The notes: generated by a model not told the origin, from the sequence alone. Shown: positions 52,897-62,448, numbered from the stretch's first letter. The stretch: 64,000 bases of DNA from Bacillus_BA songklensis (GCF_042649685.1 NZ_JBHRZT010000043.1:141203-205202), one strand, 5' to 3'. Program-made: numbers and translations.

Positions 52897-53383
52897 GTAC
52901 CACCTAAAATTCTAAGCCAATACATTGATCTTAAAAGATAGTATGTTAAAGTTTTTATCCTTAGGATATATTCCTTGCCATGAATAGTAGATTTGAATTT
53001 TTTCTCATATATAGGTTAGTTATTCAAAATAAATTCAAAGCAAATACTTTTAATTAAAAAATCTTTAATTCTATATAATTAGAAAACGTCTACTCAATCA
53101 TTGTCAATCCCTGATTTTTAAAAGATTAACTGATTTTATTAAAAAGCATACAAGAGTACTTGTATGTTTTTCTACCCCTATGAGGAACTTGGTATAGTTA
53201 GCATGTTCCTTTCTTTTTTGGTTCTGCATTTTGAATGGGCTCACTCATGAATGTAAGGCAAGTCAAGGTTCTTTGGTATAAAGAAGTCTCCGATCGGGAA
53301 CGTTTGTTCATCCTGTGTAACACAGGCAAAAACACTCCTTTTACGGCTGGTTTATGTTCTCTGTTTTGAAATACAAAATTGAC
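52897..53383. other. Gene-free stretch with one terminator
   Basis: At 53142-53173 AAAAGCATACAAG and CTTGTATGTTTTT form a terminator with no gene clearly attached. No other feature seen. Confidence 0.5.
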
Positions 53384-53704
53384 TTATTCGACTGGTCTCG
53401 GACCAGCATCCATACCAGAGCTTGCTACTGTCATAATAGGACGAACGGCTACATCTCCACTTACACGAATTTGACAAGATAAACGCAAATGATCTTCAAT
53501 CCCTTTTTGTGAAAAGGCATTTTTTTCTGCATTGGTTATATCACAAAACTCTCCTGCCAATACTTCTACTCTGCAGGTCGTACATTTTGCCTTACCTCCA
53601 CAGCGGTGGAGAATATCTACACCGTTGTCCTCTAGTGCTAATACTAACTTTGTCCCATTTTCTACTTCAAAAGTTCCTCGTCCTGGAACCGTTACATTTG
53701 GCAT
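53384..53704 (-). CDS. 2Fe-2S ferredoxin
   Basis: 106 aa from ATG at 53704 (GGGGAGGTTATAAG). Plant-type ferredoxin fold with ligands in LHRCGGKAKCTTCRVEV and LRLSCQIRV. Cytoplasmic electron carrier. No partner oxidoreductase is adjacent. Confidence 0.88.
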   Translation of the reverse strand: MPNVTVPGRGTFEVENGTKLVLALEDNGVDILHRCGGKAKCTTCRVEVLAGEFCDITNAEKNAFSQKGIEDHLRLSCQIRVSGDVAVRPIMTVASSGMDAGPRPVE

Positions 53705-54161
53705 CTTATAACCTCCCCGTCTAAATAATGAATGCTTAAAAACTTCTAACATAATTATCGCCTAACCTTGTATTTTATAGACATCAACCTGAGATTGACG
53801 GGACACTTTATATTGGAGGATAAGAATGATAAAATTTGTCGTCATTTATACTTTCTTCACGTACCTGTTATATGTTTTATCCTTTACTTCAGTTAATGAC
53901 ATAGAAGACACTGTATACTTTTTGTATTGGAAAAGACGATAAGTCATTCAACCCCAAAGTATTTGTAACACGAGGAAATTTTGCATCATTCTTATCCTGA
54001 TTTTATAAAGTAGCTACAAAAAAAGATGAGTCCTTATTAAAGAATTGCCCTTGTTAGCACAATAAAAAACTGTGAGGTCTCCTGTCCGGCTGCCTCCTCT
54101 ATCGTAATGCATAAAAGCAATCTATCCAACACAAAATACCCAACAACGGGAGGTGGCTAGA
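53705..54161. other. Stretch holding a second short yhbH-derived fragment
   Basis: 53816-53858 matches about 36 of 42 bases of the yhbH 3' region at 54492-54530, in the same orientation. No supported gene otherwise. Confidence 0.55.
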
Positions 54162-54323
54162 TTGCCAAATAACAGAAAAAAAATGCTAAAGGGAGACGCG
54201 GATCAGACCGCGGATGAACTCATTGACGGACCGGTAAGTCCTCGACCAGATGTCTCATGGTCCTGGTCTGAACATAACGGAAAACAATCAAAACCGACAA
54301 AGACAGAATCAGCAGAGGAATAG
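54162..54323 (+). CDS. 53-aa hydrophilic protein of unknown function
   Basis: TTG start after GGGAGGTGGCTAGA. Sequence MPNNRKKMLKGDADQTADEL then VSPRPDVSWSWSEHNG: polar and probably disordered. Followed by a terminator (54348-54385). Position beside yhbH suggests, but does not prove, a sporulation link. Confidence 0.5.
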   Translation: MPNNRKKMLKGDADQTADELIDGPVSPRPDVSWSWSEHNGKQSKPTKTESAEE

Positions 54324-54347
54324 TTAGTATACTGCCCCGTTAGCATA

Positions 54348-54386
54348 ATAAGAAGAGGAGCCACCGTAGCGGTTCCTCTTCTTCAA
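54348..54386. terminator. Terminator between the 53-aa gene and yhbH
   Basis: AGAAGAGGAGCC and GGTTCCTCTTCTTC arms. Confidence 0.85.
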
Positions 54387-54416
54387 AAAAAGTGATTGCT
54401 CACTCCGATCGTTTCT

Positions 54417-55595
54417 TTACGCATATGCCTTATCTTCTTCATCTTTCCGAAAGAAACTTCTCATCGCATGAAACACATCGGCTTTTTGTTTGAGGATATA
54501 ATGATAAAATTTGTCGTCGTTTATATTCTTATATGCGGACATTAGCGTAGAATGTCGATTATATTGATTCACTTCCCCATACCCAAACATGTTAGATACT
54601 TTCATCAATTCATGCACGAATTTTACGCATCGAGCATTGTCTGATGTTAGATTGTCTCCATCCGAAAAGTGAAATGGATAAATGTTATAGCGGACTGGAT
54701 CGTATTTTTGATCAATTAGTTCAAGAGCTTTTCGATAAGCTGAAGAACAAATCGTCCCCCCGCTTTCTCCTTTTGAGAAGAAATCTTCCTCTGATACGAC
54801 CTTGGCTTCTGTATGATGGGCAATAAATTCGATATCTACCTTTTCATATTTGGTACGCAGGAATCGTGTCATCCAGAAGAAGAAGCTGCGGGCCATGTAT
54901 TTTTCCCAAATTCCCATTGATCCACTTGTATCCATCATAGCGAGAACTACTGCCTTTGATTCAGGCTTCAGCACTTCATTCCACGTTTTAAACTTTAAAT
55001 CTTCCGGAAAAATGGGATGAAAACTAGGCTTACCGCTCATAGCATTGCGTTTGTAAGCCGACATGATTGTTCTTTTTTTATCGATATTACCCATAAGTCC
55101 TGTACGGCGGATGTCATTAAACTCAATATGCTGCACCACGTTTTGGTCTGTTTCTTTTCTCTTTAATCTTGGCAATTCCAACTGTGCAAATAAAGCTTCT
55201 TCCAGTTCCATCATGGATACTTCGGCTTCATAATAATCTTCTCCTGCTTGATCTCCAGCCCCCTGGCCTTTTCCGGCCCCCTGCTGACCTTTCTCCTCGG
55301 CTCCATCTCGTGCTACAACATCTCCTACCTTACTGTCTCCATCCCCTTGACCCACATGTTTATTTTTATCATAGTTATAACGGATACGATATTCATCTAA
55401 GGAACGGATCGGAATTTTGACGACATCTCTTCCATTTGACATAATGATGCTTTCTTCTGTAATGAGATCCGGAAGATTGTTTTTAATCGCTTCTTGAATT
55501 TTTTCTTGATGTCTCTTCTGGTCATCATGGCCTTTTCGATGGAGGGACCAGTCTTCTTTTGAAATCGCAAAATTTTTGTTATCTTCTTTTCCCAT
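54417..55595 (-). CDS. yhbH: YhbH, sporulation-associated DUF444/vWA protein
   Basis: 392 aa. A basic, glycine-rich N-terminal half (GQGDGDSKVGD, GAGKGQGAGDQAGE) and a C-terminal von Willebrand A-like domain with AMMDTSGSMGIWEKYMARSF (MIDAS DxSxS) follow. In Bacillus it is induced by SigE downstream of prkA and affects sporulation; E. coli YeaH is the counterpart beside YeaG. Ribosome site GGAGGGGAAGAAG. Two partial copies of its 3' end lie to the left. Confidence 0.93.
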   Translation of the reverse strand: MGKEDNKNFAISKEDWSLHRKGHDDQKRHQEKIQEAIKNNLPDLITEESIIMSNGRDVVKIPIRSLDEYRIRYNYDKNKHVGQGDGDSKVGDVVARDGAEEKGQQGAGKGQGAGDQAGEDYYEAEVSMMELEEALFAQLELPRLKRKETDQNVVQHIEFNDIRRTGLMGNIDKKRTIMSAYKRNAMSGKPSFHPIFPEDLKFKTWNEVLKPESKAVVLAMMDTSGSMGIWEKYMARSFFFWMTRFLRTKYEKVDIEFIAHHTEAKVVSEEDFFSKGESGGTICSSAYRKALELIDQKYDPVRYNIYPFHFSDGDNLTSDNARCVKFVHELMKVSNMFGYGEVNQYNRHSTLMSAYKNINDDKFYHYILKQKADVFHAMRSFFRKDEEDKAYA

Positions 55596-55768
55596 CTTCT
55601 TCCCCTCCTTATTTATTAAAAAACTGTCACCTTTTATAAAGTCTTTACATAAAGTATGGTGAATGCTTTTTTAGAAACAACGCCCCTCTATAAAGGTTGG
55701 TTACTCTATACTATGCATTAGCTAGAGATAATTGACAAATAATTACGACAATTAGACAATTCCCCATA

Positions 55769-55804
55769 AAAAATAGACAAGTCTCTCTGTGCTTGTCTAC
55801 TTTT
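55769..55804 (-). terminator. Terminator after the 52-aa gene
   Basis: GTAGACAAG and CTTGTCTATTTTTT arms on the minus strand. Confidence 0.8.
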
Positions 55805-55830
55805 ACGGAGAATTATTACTTTGTTTATTG

Positions 55831-55989
55831 TCAATCATCATATTGTTCAGGATCTGGAGACATTCCTTTCTTTTCTTTGAGTTCTTTATTTGTCTCCATA
55901 TTCCTCATGCCTCCTGCATGTTCCTTCATTTCCTTTAAATTTCGCACCATTAAACCATTCATCGGTTGTTCTTTTTCTTTCTTCATCAT
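55831..55989 (-). CDS. 52-aa Met/Glu/Lys-rich small protein between prkA and yhbH
   Basis: MMKKEKEQPMNGLMVRNLKE then MKEHAGGMRNMETNKELKEK. Ribosome site AAGAGGTGATA. Hydrophilic, helical, Met-rich. Unknown, possibly a spore-related mini-protein by context. The ferrous terminator of prkA at 56045-56070 separates it from prkA. Confidence 0.5.
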   Translation of the reverse strand: MMKKEKEQPMNGLMVRNLKEMKEHAGGMRNMETNKELKEKKGMSPDPEQYDD

Positions 55990-56044
55990 TATCACCTCTT
56001 GTTGTTCAATTCCCGTTATCTGCTACTTTTAAACCTTAAGCATA

Positions 56045-56072
56045 CAAAAAACACTGCCAAAAGGCAGCGCTT
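56045..56072 (-). terminator. Terminator of prkA
   Basis: CGCTGCC, TTTT, GGCAGTG followed by TTTTTTG on the minus strand. Confidence 0.85.
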
Positions 56073-56075
56073 CTC

Positions 56076-57971
56076 TCATCGGTTTAATAAGCTTCCAACA
56101 TAACGAAGCAACTCATTAGCCGAAACTGAATTATATCCGTGTTCGTCGATTAACCGAGCCACTACTTCATTGACTTTCTTCAACTGCTGTTCATCTGGTG
56201 TTTTGGTCGATGTCGTAATTTTCACTACATCTTTCAAGTCTGCAAACAGCTTCTTCTGGATCGCTTCACGCAAACGCTCATGAGAATTATATTCAAACCG
56301 TTTTCCTTTGCGTGCAAAAGCAGAAATTCGAATTAAAATTTCTTCGCGGAACGCTTTCTTCGCATTTTCGGAAATGCCGATTTGCTCTTCGATCGAGCGC
56401 ATAAGCTTTTCATCTGGATTCATTTCTTCACCTGTGAGCGGATCACGCAGCTTATTTTTATTGCAATATGCTTCAACGTTATCCAAATAGTTATCCATTA
56501 ACGTCTTAGCCGATTCTTCATATGAATACACAAACGCTTTTTGTACTTCCTTCTTCGCAATTTCATCGTACTCTTTTCGTGCTGAAGAAATGCAGTTTAA
56601 ATAGCGCTCACGATTTTCATTCGAAATAGATGGATGCTGATCCAGCCCTTCTTTGAGCGAGCGCAGGACATCAAGTGCATTGATGGATTTTACTTCTTTA
56701 CGGATGATTGTCGATGAAATCCGATTAATGACATAACGCGGATCAATGCCGCTCATTCCTTCATCTGGGTACTCCTTCTGCAATTCCTCTACATCTGCAT
56801 CATTATAGCCTTCCACCGCTTGCCCATCATACAGCCTCATTTTTTTCACTAAATCGATGTCACCTTTTTTCGGCTCTTTCAAGCGGGTTAAAATCGTAAA
56901 CATGGCAGCTACACGAAGTGTATGTGGAGCAATGTGTACATCTGATACATCACTTTCGCTAATCATTTTTTCATAGATGCGCTCTTCTTCACTCACTTTT
57001 AAGTTATATGGAATCGGCATGACGATAATACGCGAGTGAAGGGCTTCATTTTTCTTATTGGCAATAAATGAACGATACTCTGTTTCATTCGTATGGGCGA
57101 CAATGAGTTCATCTGCACTAATTAACGCAAAACGGCCAGCTTTAAAATTCCCTTCTTGTGTCAACGATAGTAAATGCCATAAAAACTTCTCATCACACTT
57201 TAACATCTCTTGGAATTCCATCATTCCGCGGTTGGCTTTATTTAATTCACCATCAAAACGATAAGCTCGCGGATCAGATTCTGAGCCGAATTCGGCAATT
57301 GTTGAAAAATCAATGCTTCCCGTTAAATCGGCAATATCTTGAGATTTTGGATCCGAAGGGCTAAACGTTCCGATCCCGGTACGCTTGTTTTCAGATAAGA
57401 AAATTCTTTCAACCAACACATCCTCTATTCGTCCGCCATATTCTTCTTCAAGGCGCATCATGTTAAGAGGAGACAGGTTACCCTCTATACGAATACCATA
57501 TTCCTTATAAAAATCTTGACGAAGATGATGCGGAATAAGATGCAGCGGATCTTCATGCATTGGGCATCCTTTTATAGCGAAAATAGCGCCGTTATCTGTA
57601 TGGGAATACGCCTCCAGCCCTCTTTTAAGCATTGTTACAAGTGTAGATTTACCGCCGCTGACAGGTCCCATTAGTAACAAAATTCTTTTTCGAACGTCTA
57701 GACGTTTTGCTGCCGGATGGAAGTATTCCTCCACAAGCCGCTCTAATGCATCCTCTAACCCAAACAGTTGTCCGCTGAAAAATTGATAGTTTCTTTTTCC
57801 ATTCACTTCTTCAAAACCAGCATCTTTGATCATATTGTAAACTCTGGAATGTGCCGACTGAGCGACCCAAGGTTTCCGTTTTATAACCTCTAGATACTCT
57901 GCGAAGGTGCCTTCCCATTTGAGCCTTTGTTCTTCTTCGCGGTACATTTCAATCTTTTTTAATATATCCAT
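56076..57971 (-). CDS. prkA: PrkA serine protein kinase / AAA+ protein
   Basis: 631 aa. The AAA+ N-terminal part has Walker A MGPVSGGKSTLVTMLKRG (about 100) and ALISADELIVAHTNETEY; the C-terminal domain (about 380-630) is the PrkA-specific kinase-like region. It is expressed in the mother cell during sporulation in B. subtilis and works upstream of sigma K; recent work describes an AAA+ protease-like activity. It is paired with yhbH as in B. subtilis. GGGAGGTTCTTTA precedes the ATG. Confidence 0.96.
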   Translation of the reverse strand: MDILKKIEMYREEEQRLKWEGTFAEYLEVIKRKPWVAQSAHSRVYNMIKDAGFEEVNGKRNYQFFSGQLFGLEDALERLVEEYFHPAAKRLDVRKRILLLMGPVSGGKSTLVTMLKRGLEAYSHTDNGAIFAIKGCPMHEDPLHLIPHHLRQDFYKEYGIRIEGNLSPLNMMRLEEEYGGRIEDVLVERIFLSENKRTGIGTFSPSDPKSQDIADLTGSIDFSTIAEFGSESDPRAYRFDGELNKANRGMMEFQEMLKCDEKFLWHLLSLTQEGNFKAGRFALISADELIVAHTNETEYRSFIANKKNEALHSRIIVMPIPYNLKVSEEERIYEKMISESDVSDVHIAPHTLRVAAMFTILTRLKEPKKGDIDLVKKMRLYDGQAVEGYNDADVEELQKEYPDEGMSGIDPRYVINRISSTIIRKEVKSINALDVLRSLKEGLDQHPSISNENRERYLNCISSARKEYDEIAKKEVQKAFVYSYEESAKTLMDNYLDNVEAYCNKNKLRDPLTGEEMNPDEKLMRSIEEQIGISENAKKAFREEILIRISAFARKGKRFEYNSHERLREAIQKKLFADLKDVVKITTSTKTPDEQQLKKVNEVVARLIDEHGYNSVSANELLRYVGSLLNR

Positions 57972-58015
57972 TAAAGAACCTCCCTACCATTGATGCTACT
58001 GATCAAGATTAATAC

Positions 58016-58044
58016 ACTTTATGCGGGGATGTCCTTGAACATGC
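58016..58044 (-). promoter_or_regulatory. SigE-like promoter of prkA
   Basis: Minus strand GCATGTT (58038-58044), 14 bp, CATAAAGT (58016-58023). It matches KMATATT at 6 of 7 and CATACAMT at 6 of 8, with correct spacing; B. subtilis prkA is SigE-dependent. Confidence 0.6.
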
Positions 58045-58107
58045 TTTTTTTCATTTTGTGAATCTAAAAACTTTAAACATTTTGTTAAATTTTGCTCATA
58101 CTTTCCG

Positions 58108-58136
58108 TTCACACGGATAGACACATGGGCTATAAT
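58108..58136 (+). promoter_or_regulatory. SigA promoter of the 31-aa peptide gene
   Basis: TTCACA, 17 bp, TATAAT. Confidence 0.7.
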
Positions 58137-58190
58137 AAATTTATGACCTATTGTGGAGAAAGTAAAACAAATTAAAGGAGGAACACAGCG

Positions 58191-58286
58191 GTGAGAACGA
58201 TTTTAGTGCTAGGTGTTATGTTAACATTCTTATCAGCGATTTTTACGGCTGGATATAATGACAAGCCTGGAGTAAAACGCAAATAA
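58191..58286 (+). CDS. 31-aa membrane peptide
   Basis: GTG start after a strong AAAGGAGGAACACAGCG site. MRTILVLGVMLTFLSAIFTA forms one membrane segment or signal, followed by GYNDKPGVKRK. It has its own promoter and a terminator at 58300-58340 (AAAGCCTTGTCATC arms). Function unknown. Confidence 0.6.
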   Translation: MRTILVLGVMLTFLSAIFTAGYNDKPGVKRK

Positions 58287-58299
58287 TTTTTTTCATAAA

Positions 58300-58340
58300 A
58301 TGAAAGCCTTGTCATCTCCAAAAGATGACAAGGCTTTTTA
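58300..58340. terminator. Bidirectional terminator
   Basis: GAAAGCCTTGTCATC and GATGACAAGGCTTTTT arms, between the 31-aa gene and trmL. Confidence 0.85.
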
Positions 58341-58362
58341 TGTTGCATTTCCTATCCGGGTT

Positions 58363-58836
58363 TTATGATAACCCCGGAAAGTTTTGCTGCTTTAGAGCTT
58401 CATAAATAAGAATGGCAGCTGTATTCGATAAATTTAAAGCTCTTACTTTATCGTTCATCGGAATACGCAGGCAGCGCTCCATATTATTTGAAATGACCTC
58501 TTTAGGAAGGCCAGTTGTTTCGCGGCCAAATATAAAGAAGTAATCTTGATTTGGATCCGTATAATCAAACGTACTATACGTCTTTTGCCCGAACTTCGTA
58601 ATGAAATAAAATTGCCCCTCTTTGTACTCTTCGAAAAATTCCTCTAAGGAATCGTGATATACAACCTCCACGTGCTCCCAATAATCCAATCCAGCACGTT
58701 TTAACATTTTATCATCTGTTGAAAACCCCAAAGGACGAATTAAATGTAAAGTTGTTCCTGTTGCAGCGCAAGTTCTGGCAATATTGCCTGTATTGGCTGG
58801 AATTTCTGGTTGATATAAAACAACATGTAGTCCCAC
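58363..58836 (-). CDS. trmL: tRNA (cytidine(34)-2'-O)-methyltransferase
   Basis: 157 aa SPOUT methyltransferase (formerly CspR) starting at GTG 58836 after AGGTG. YQPEIPANTGNIARTCAATG, FIFGRETTGLP and MNDKVRALNLSNTAAILIYE form the trefoil-knot SAM site. It methylates the wobble base of tRNA-Leu isoacceptors. tRNA-Leu CAA and TAA genes are encoded 4 kb away. Confidence 0.94.
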   Translation of the reverse strand: MGLHVVLYQPEIPANTGNIARTCAATGTTLHLIRPLGFSTDDKMLKRAGLDYWEHVEVVYHDSLEEFFEEYKEGQFYFITKFGQKTYSTFDYTDPNQDYFFIFGRETTGLPKEVISNNMERCLRIPMNDKVRALNLSNTAAILIYEALKQQNFPGLS

Positions 58837-58905
58837 ACATTTCACCTCTAACAAAAAATCTAATTCTCATTATACCACTATCTTCTTAAAACAAAAGTAC
58901 TCCAT

Positions 58906-59868
58906 CTAACCAACAATACGAAAAAACGCATATTTAATATTAGGGGTATAAGCTGATGAATCCTCGTACGCCCAATATCTCATACGGCTGTTATACGTAT
59001 GGGCGTTCACAAGAGGCATATCGTTTGCATCTTTTGCCACTACTACTGTTGTATGATTCCATCTGCCATCACCTTCAAAATCATAGCAAATCACATCTCC
59101 CGGCATAAGAAGCACCGGATTGGATACCTGCTTTGCCCGTAAACCGGTAGTAGAATTCTTCAAGTAAGCATGGAAGGCATGAGCAACCGCCCAGCTGTAA
59201 CTCCATGAATTGTTTTGCATCCACCAACCCTTCCCCTTATTCGGATACCCTCTCATCGGTGCGCCGCCCTCATGGACACACTGAGATATAAAGTTCGTAC
59301 AATCAACAGCAAACTTCTTATATTTTGGGTTATAACTGTTCCACCATGTTTCCGCATACCGAACGACGGCTAAACGGTTATAATGGTAGGAAGATCTCAC
59401 TTCTTCTTTCGATTCATATTCCATCACATCTTCTAAAGTTTGTTTTTCTCCAACAGGATTGACTATTTGATCGGTAATAAGCGTATCTTTATAAAAAACA
59501 GCCAACCGTGATTCTATTTCTTCCTCTATATAAAAAAATGTCCCTTGCTTGATCAATGACTGAAGATGAACATGATACAACACATCTTCTTTCGCTTCAT
59601 TTTCTTTGATAGAACGAATCCAGCCTCTGGCGTTACACTTAACAATTTCGGCTCCTCGTTTTTGGAGTGAAGCTGCTTTTTGTTCGGCTTGAGAATAAAT
59701 AAAGGAAGAAAAATCCTTTTTCGCACGACCATTGACTAAGTATTCTGCCCTTGCTGTAATTAAGGCATGGAGTAGTTGTTTTTTGGTCAACAAAGGTTTC
59801 ACCGCTTTCATACGTTTTATTATAACGCTATGATGAAACCACACCTGTTTAACACAAAATTCACTCAC
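58906..59868 (-). CDS. yhbB: YhbB-like amidase-domain protein
   Basis: 320 aa. The C-terminal amidase_6 domain (about 165-320) has the cysteine motif FAVDCTNFISQCVHEGGAPM and the histidine in GDGRWNHTTVVVAKD, a papain-like NlpC/CHAP arrangement. The N-terminal half is helical. Likely acts on peptidoglycan or a peptide; no clear signal peptide. It overlaps queG by 8 nt (GTGAGTGA), and an internal ATG (MKAVKPLL) is an alternative start. Order queG-yhbB-trmL matches B. subtilis. Confidence 0.87.
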   Translation of the reverse strand: MSEFCVKQVWFHHSVIIKRMKAVKPLLTKKQLLHALITARAEYLVNGRAKKDFSSFIYSQAEQKAASLQKRGAEIVKCNARGWIRSIKENEAKEDVLYHVHLQSLIKQGTFFYIEEEIESRLAVFYKDTLITDQIVNPVGEKQTLEDVMEYESKEEVRSSYHYNRLAVVRYAETWWNSYNPKYKKFAVDCTNFISQCVHEGGAPMRGYPNKGKGWWMQNNSWSYSWAVAHAFHAYLKNSTTGLRAKQVSNPVLLMPGDVICYDFEGDGRWNHTTVVVAKDANDMPLVNAHTYNSRMRYWAYEDSSAYTPNIKYAFFRIVG

Positions 59869-61006
59869 TTTGCATATGGAGCATTTCTAAACCTTTTTGG
59901 ATTTCTTTTAACACGTCTTCCTCTTGTTCTCGCTCATATGCTTTCTCTAAGGCTGATAATGCTGCTTGATCACCTATTTTTCCTAAAGCCCACGCAGCCA
60001 TTCCTCTAATAACAGGACGAACATCTTCTTTTAGAAGCTTTACTAAATCTGGGACAGCCGTCTTATCTTTATAATGGGCTAAAGCGATAATGGCATTACG
60101 CTGAATCGGTTTTTTTCCTCGCCATGAACCGGATACATGCCCGAACTTTTCTTTGAACTCTTTATTGCTCATATGAAGTAATGGTTTCAATAAAGGCTTG
60201 GCTAATTCCGGATCAGGCTCCATCTCTGCATGAAGATGAAAGTCTTTCCCTCTATTTTCCGGACACACTGTTTGGCATGTATCACAGCCATATAATCGAT
60301 TTCCCACCTTGGCCCGAAACTCTTCAGGAAGAAATCCTTTAGTCTGCGTCAAAAATGCAATACATCGCTGTGAATTTAACTGACCCGGTCCTACCAATGC
60401 ACCTGTTGGACATACTTCTATACACTTATTACACGTTCCGCATCGATCTTCTATCGGGGCATCCGGAGGAAGCGGGATGTTTGTAACCATTTCTCCCAAA
60501 TAGACATAAGATCCAAATTCAGGGGTAATGATAGAACAGTTTTTTCCACTCCACCCTATCCCAGCACGCTGGGCAACTGCCCGATCTGAAAGTTCGCCTG
60601 TATCTACCATGGATTTCACCTTAGCTTCTGGCATTTTCTCTAAAATGAATTGCTCTAATTTCTCAAGACGGTCCCGCAAGACCGTATGATAGTCTTGTCC
60701 CCATGAAGCCCTACAAAAAATACCTCTTCGTTCTTCCTTTGTGCTTTTTGGAGCGTTTTTTAGCTTTGAAGGATAAGCAAGTGCAATGGCGATAATTGAT
60801 CTTGCTTTTGGAAGCAATAACTCAGGATTCGTTCGTTTCTCAATATCGGGCTCCTCAAAACCTGACTGATATCCTAATTGTTGTTGAGCAATTAGCCTTC
60901 CTTTTAACTCGTCAAATATTGAAGCACTGGTAAATCCAATTTTATCGATTCCAATCGTTTTACTATAAGCAATAATGTCTTGTTTTAGCTGTAGAACGTC
61001 TATCAT
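59861..61006 (-). CDS. queG: Epoxyqueuosine reductase
   Basis: 381 aa. A cobalamin-binding N-terminal domain (SMVDTGELSDRAVAQRAGIG) is followed by two [4Fe-4S] motifs, CGTCNKCIEVCPTGAL and GCDTCQTVCPENRG. A C-terminal HEAT-like extension (RPVIRGMAAWALGKIGDQAA) completes the long form. It makes queuosine in tRNA by removing the epoxide oxygen. First gene of queG-yhbB-trmL. Confidence 0.95.
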   Translation of the reverse strand: MIDVLQLKQDIIAYSKTIGIDKIGFTSASIFDELKGRLIAQQQLGYQSGFEEPDIEKRTNPELLLPKARSIIAIALAYPSKLKNAPKSTKEERRGIFCRASWGQDYHTVLRDRLEKLEQFILEKMPEAKVKSMVDTGELSDRAVAQRAGIGWSGKNCSIITPEFGSYVYLGEMVTNIPLPPDAPIEDRCGTCNKCIEVCPTGALVGPGQLNSQRCIAFLTQTKGFLPEEFRAKVGNRLYGCDTCQTVCPENRGKDFHLHAEMEPDPELAKPLLKPLLHMSNKEFKEKFGHVSGSWRGKKPIQRNAIIALAHYKDKTAVPDLVKLLKEDVRPVIRGMAAWALGKIGDQAALSALEKAYEREQEEDVLKEIQKGLEMLHMQSE

Positions 61007-61126
61007 TCAGTTTCCTCCTCTCTTTCTATATTCATTTATTGAAAAGTCTGAGCGACCGTTTAATTTCATTTCAGCTCAACAATCATTATAATAAAGGATA
61101 ACAGCCTAATAAGGGAGAGTAAGTAA

Positions 61127-61792
61127 ATGGAAATCAATATTCATTCTGATATTAAAGCAAAGATTCCAGATTTTAAAATTGGCATTATACAGTATAAACA
61201 TATTTCTATTGGAGAATCTCCTCAAATGTTAAAAGGAAGACTGCGCTTGTTTCAAGAATCCATCTTTTTTGACTTAGAAACAAAATCAGTTTCTGACATA
61301 CAAGGAGTGGCAGAATGGCGAAAAGTATTTAAAACAATTGGCACAGACCCAGGTAAATATCGGCCTTCAGTGGAAGCATTGTTCCGTCGGATTAAAAAGC
61401 AAACCTATCTTACATCCATCAATTCAGCAGTTGATCTCAATAATTTTTTCTCCTTACAATATGAAATACCAATTGGAATATACGACTGCAGCACTTTAGG
61501 GAGAGATATTCTCATTCGTACCGGAAACGAGGATGAGCATTATTTGGCATTGAATGAACGAGAGGTTTCCTTGAAAAACAAGATCATTTCAAGCGATGAA
61601 CAAGGAGCATTTGGCAGCCCATACGTAGATTCAAAGAGAGCCCCTGTAACAGAGAAAACAACAGAAGCGATTCAAATCATCTATTTACGTCCGTCATTGC
61701 CAATGGAAAAAGCCGTTAAACTCACAGAGTCTCTGAAAGACATGTTTTTGCAAATACATGGAGGAGAAGCTACATTTTCAATTAAAATGTAG
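61127..61792 (+). CDS. B3/B4 tRNA-binding-domain protein
   Basis: 221 aa. GTDPGKYRPSVEALFRRIKK and NSAVDLNNFFSLQYEIPIGI are hallmarks of the B3/B4 domain also found in PheT, here on its own. Such proteins may edit mischarged tRNA or bind nucleosides; function unproven. AAGGGAGAGTAAGTAA precedes ATG. A terminator (61798-61836, AAAGTGCC/GGGCAC) follows. Confidence 0.85.
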   Translation: MEINIHSDIKAKIPDFKIGIIQYKHISIGESPQMLKGRLRLFQESIFFDLETKSVSDIQGVAEWRKVFKTIGTDPGKYRPSVEALFRRIKKQTYLTSINSAVDLNNFFSLQYEIPIGIYDCSTLGRDILIRTGNEDEHYLALNEREVSLKNKIISSDEQGAFGSPYVDSKRAPVTEKTTEAIQIIYLRPSLPMEKAVKLTESLKDMFLQIHGGEATFSIKM

Positions 61793-61923
61793 ACAATTAA
61801 AAAGTGCCTTTTATTCTCAGTTTAAAGGGCACCTCCTTCTCTGGCATGTTTCACAACAAATAAAAAAAACGCAATACCCCGTTTTATGATGGAAACGAAA
61901 CACTGCGTTGTAACCGATATGTA

Positions 61924-61997
61924 TGGAGCGGGTGATGGGAATCGAACCCACGACATCAGCTTGGAAGGCTGAGGTTTTACCATTAAACTACACCCGC
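61924..61997 (-). tRNA. tRNA-Gly (TCC)
   Basis: Cloverleaf with acceptor GCGGGTG, anticodon loop CTTCCAA and encoded CCA. It is the extra gene at the end of an otherwise trnD-like order. Confidence 0.95.
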
Positions 61998-62069
61998 ATA
62001 TTTTATCATAATTTGTCGAACATAAAACAAAAAGAAAACAGGTATTTCTCCTGTTAAATAAAAGCTTGA

Positions 62070-62151
62070 TACCGGTGGTCGGGGTCGAACCGACACTCCA
62101 GAAGGAACACGATTTTGAGTCGTGCGCGTCTGCCAATTCCGCCACACCGGC
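62070..62151 (-). tRNA. tRNA-Leu (CAA)
   Basis: Class II tRNA with long variable arm; anticodon loop CTCAAAA; CCA not encoded. Confidence 0.94.
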
Positions 62152-62183
62152 GTATTCAAAGCTAAACAATAAACAAAAATAAA

Positions 62184-62272
62184 TGGTGCCGAGGACCGGA
62201 ATCGAACCGGTACGGTAGTCACCTACCGCAGGATTTTAAGTCCTGTGCGTCTGCCAGTTCCGCCACCCCGGC
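62184..62272 (-). tRNA. tRNA-Leu (TAA)
   Basis: Class II tRNA; anticodon loop CTTAAAA; CCA encoded. Confidence 0.95.
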
Positions 62273-62282
62273 GACAAATACA

Positions 62283-62357
62283 TGGAGGCGGCAACCGGAT
62301 TCGAACCGGTGAATAAAGGTTTTGCAGACCTTGGCCTTACCACTTGGCTATGCCGCC
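62283..62357 (-). tRNA. tRNA-Cys (GCA)
   Basis: Acceptor GGCGGCA; anticodon loop CTGCAAA; CCA encoded. Confidence 0.95.
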
Positions 62358-62369
62358 TTATATAAACAA

Positions 62370-62444
62370 TGGAGCGGAAGACGGGATTCGAACCCGCGAC
62401 CCCCACCTTGGCAAGGTGGTGTTCTACCACTGAACTACTTCCGC
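62370..62444 (-). tRNA. tRNA-Gly (GCC)
   Basis: Acceptor GCGGAAG; anticodon loop TTGCCAA; CCA encoded. Confidence 0.95.
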
Positions 62445-62448
62445 AATA

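Noticed and set aside
53826..53942. 38-codon frame with a GGAGG-like site
   Set aside because: The site and first codons belong to a copied fragment of the yhbH 3' end read antisense, so the apparent start is fortuitous.
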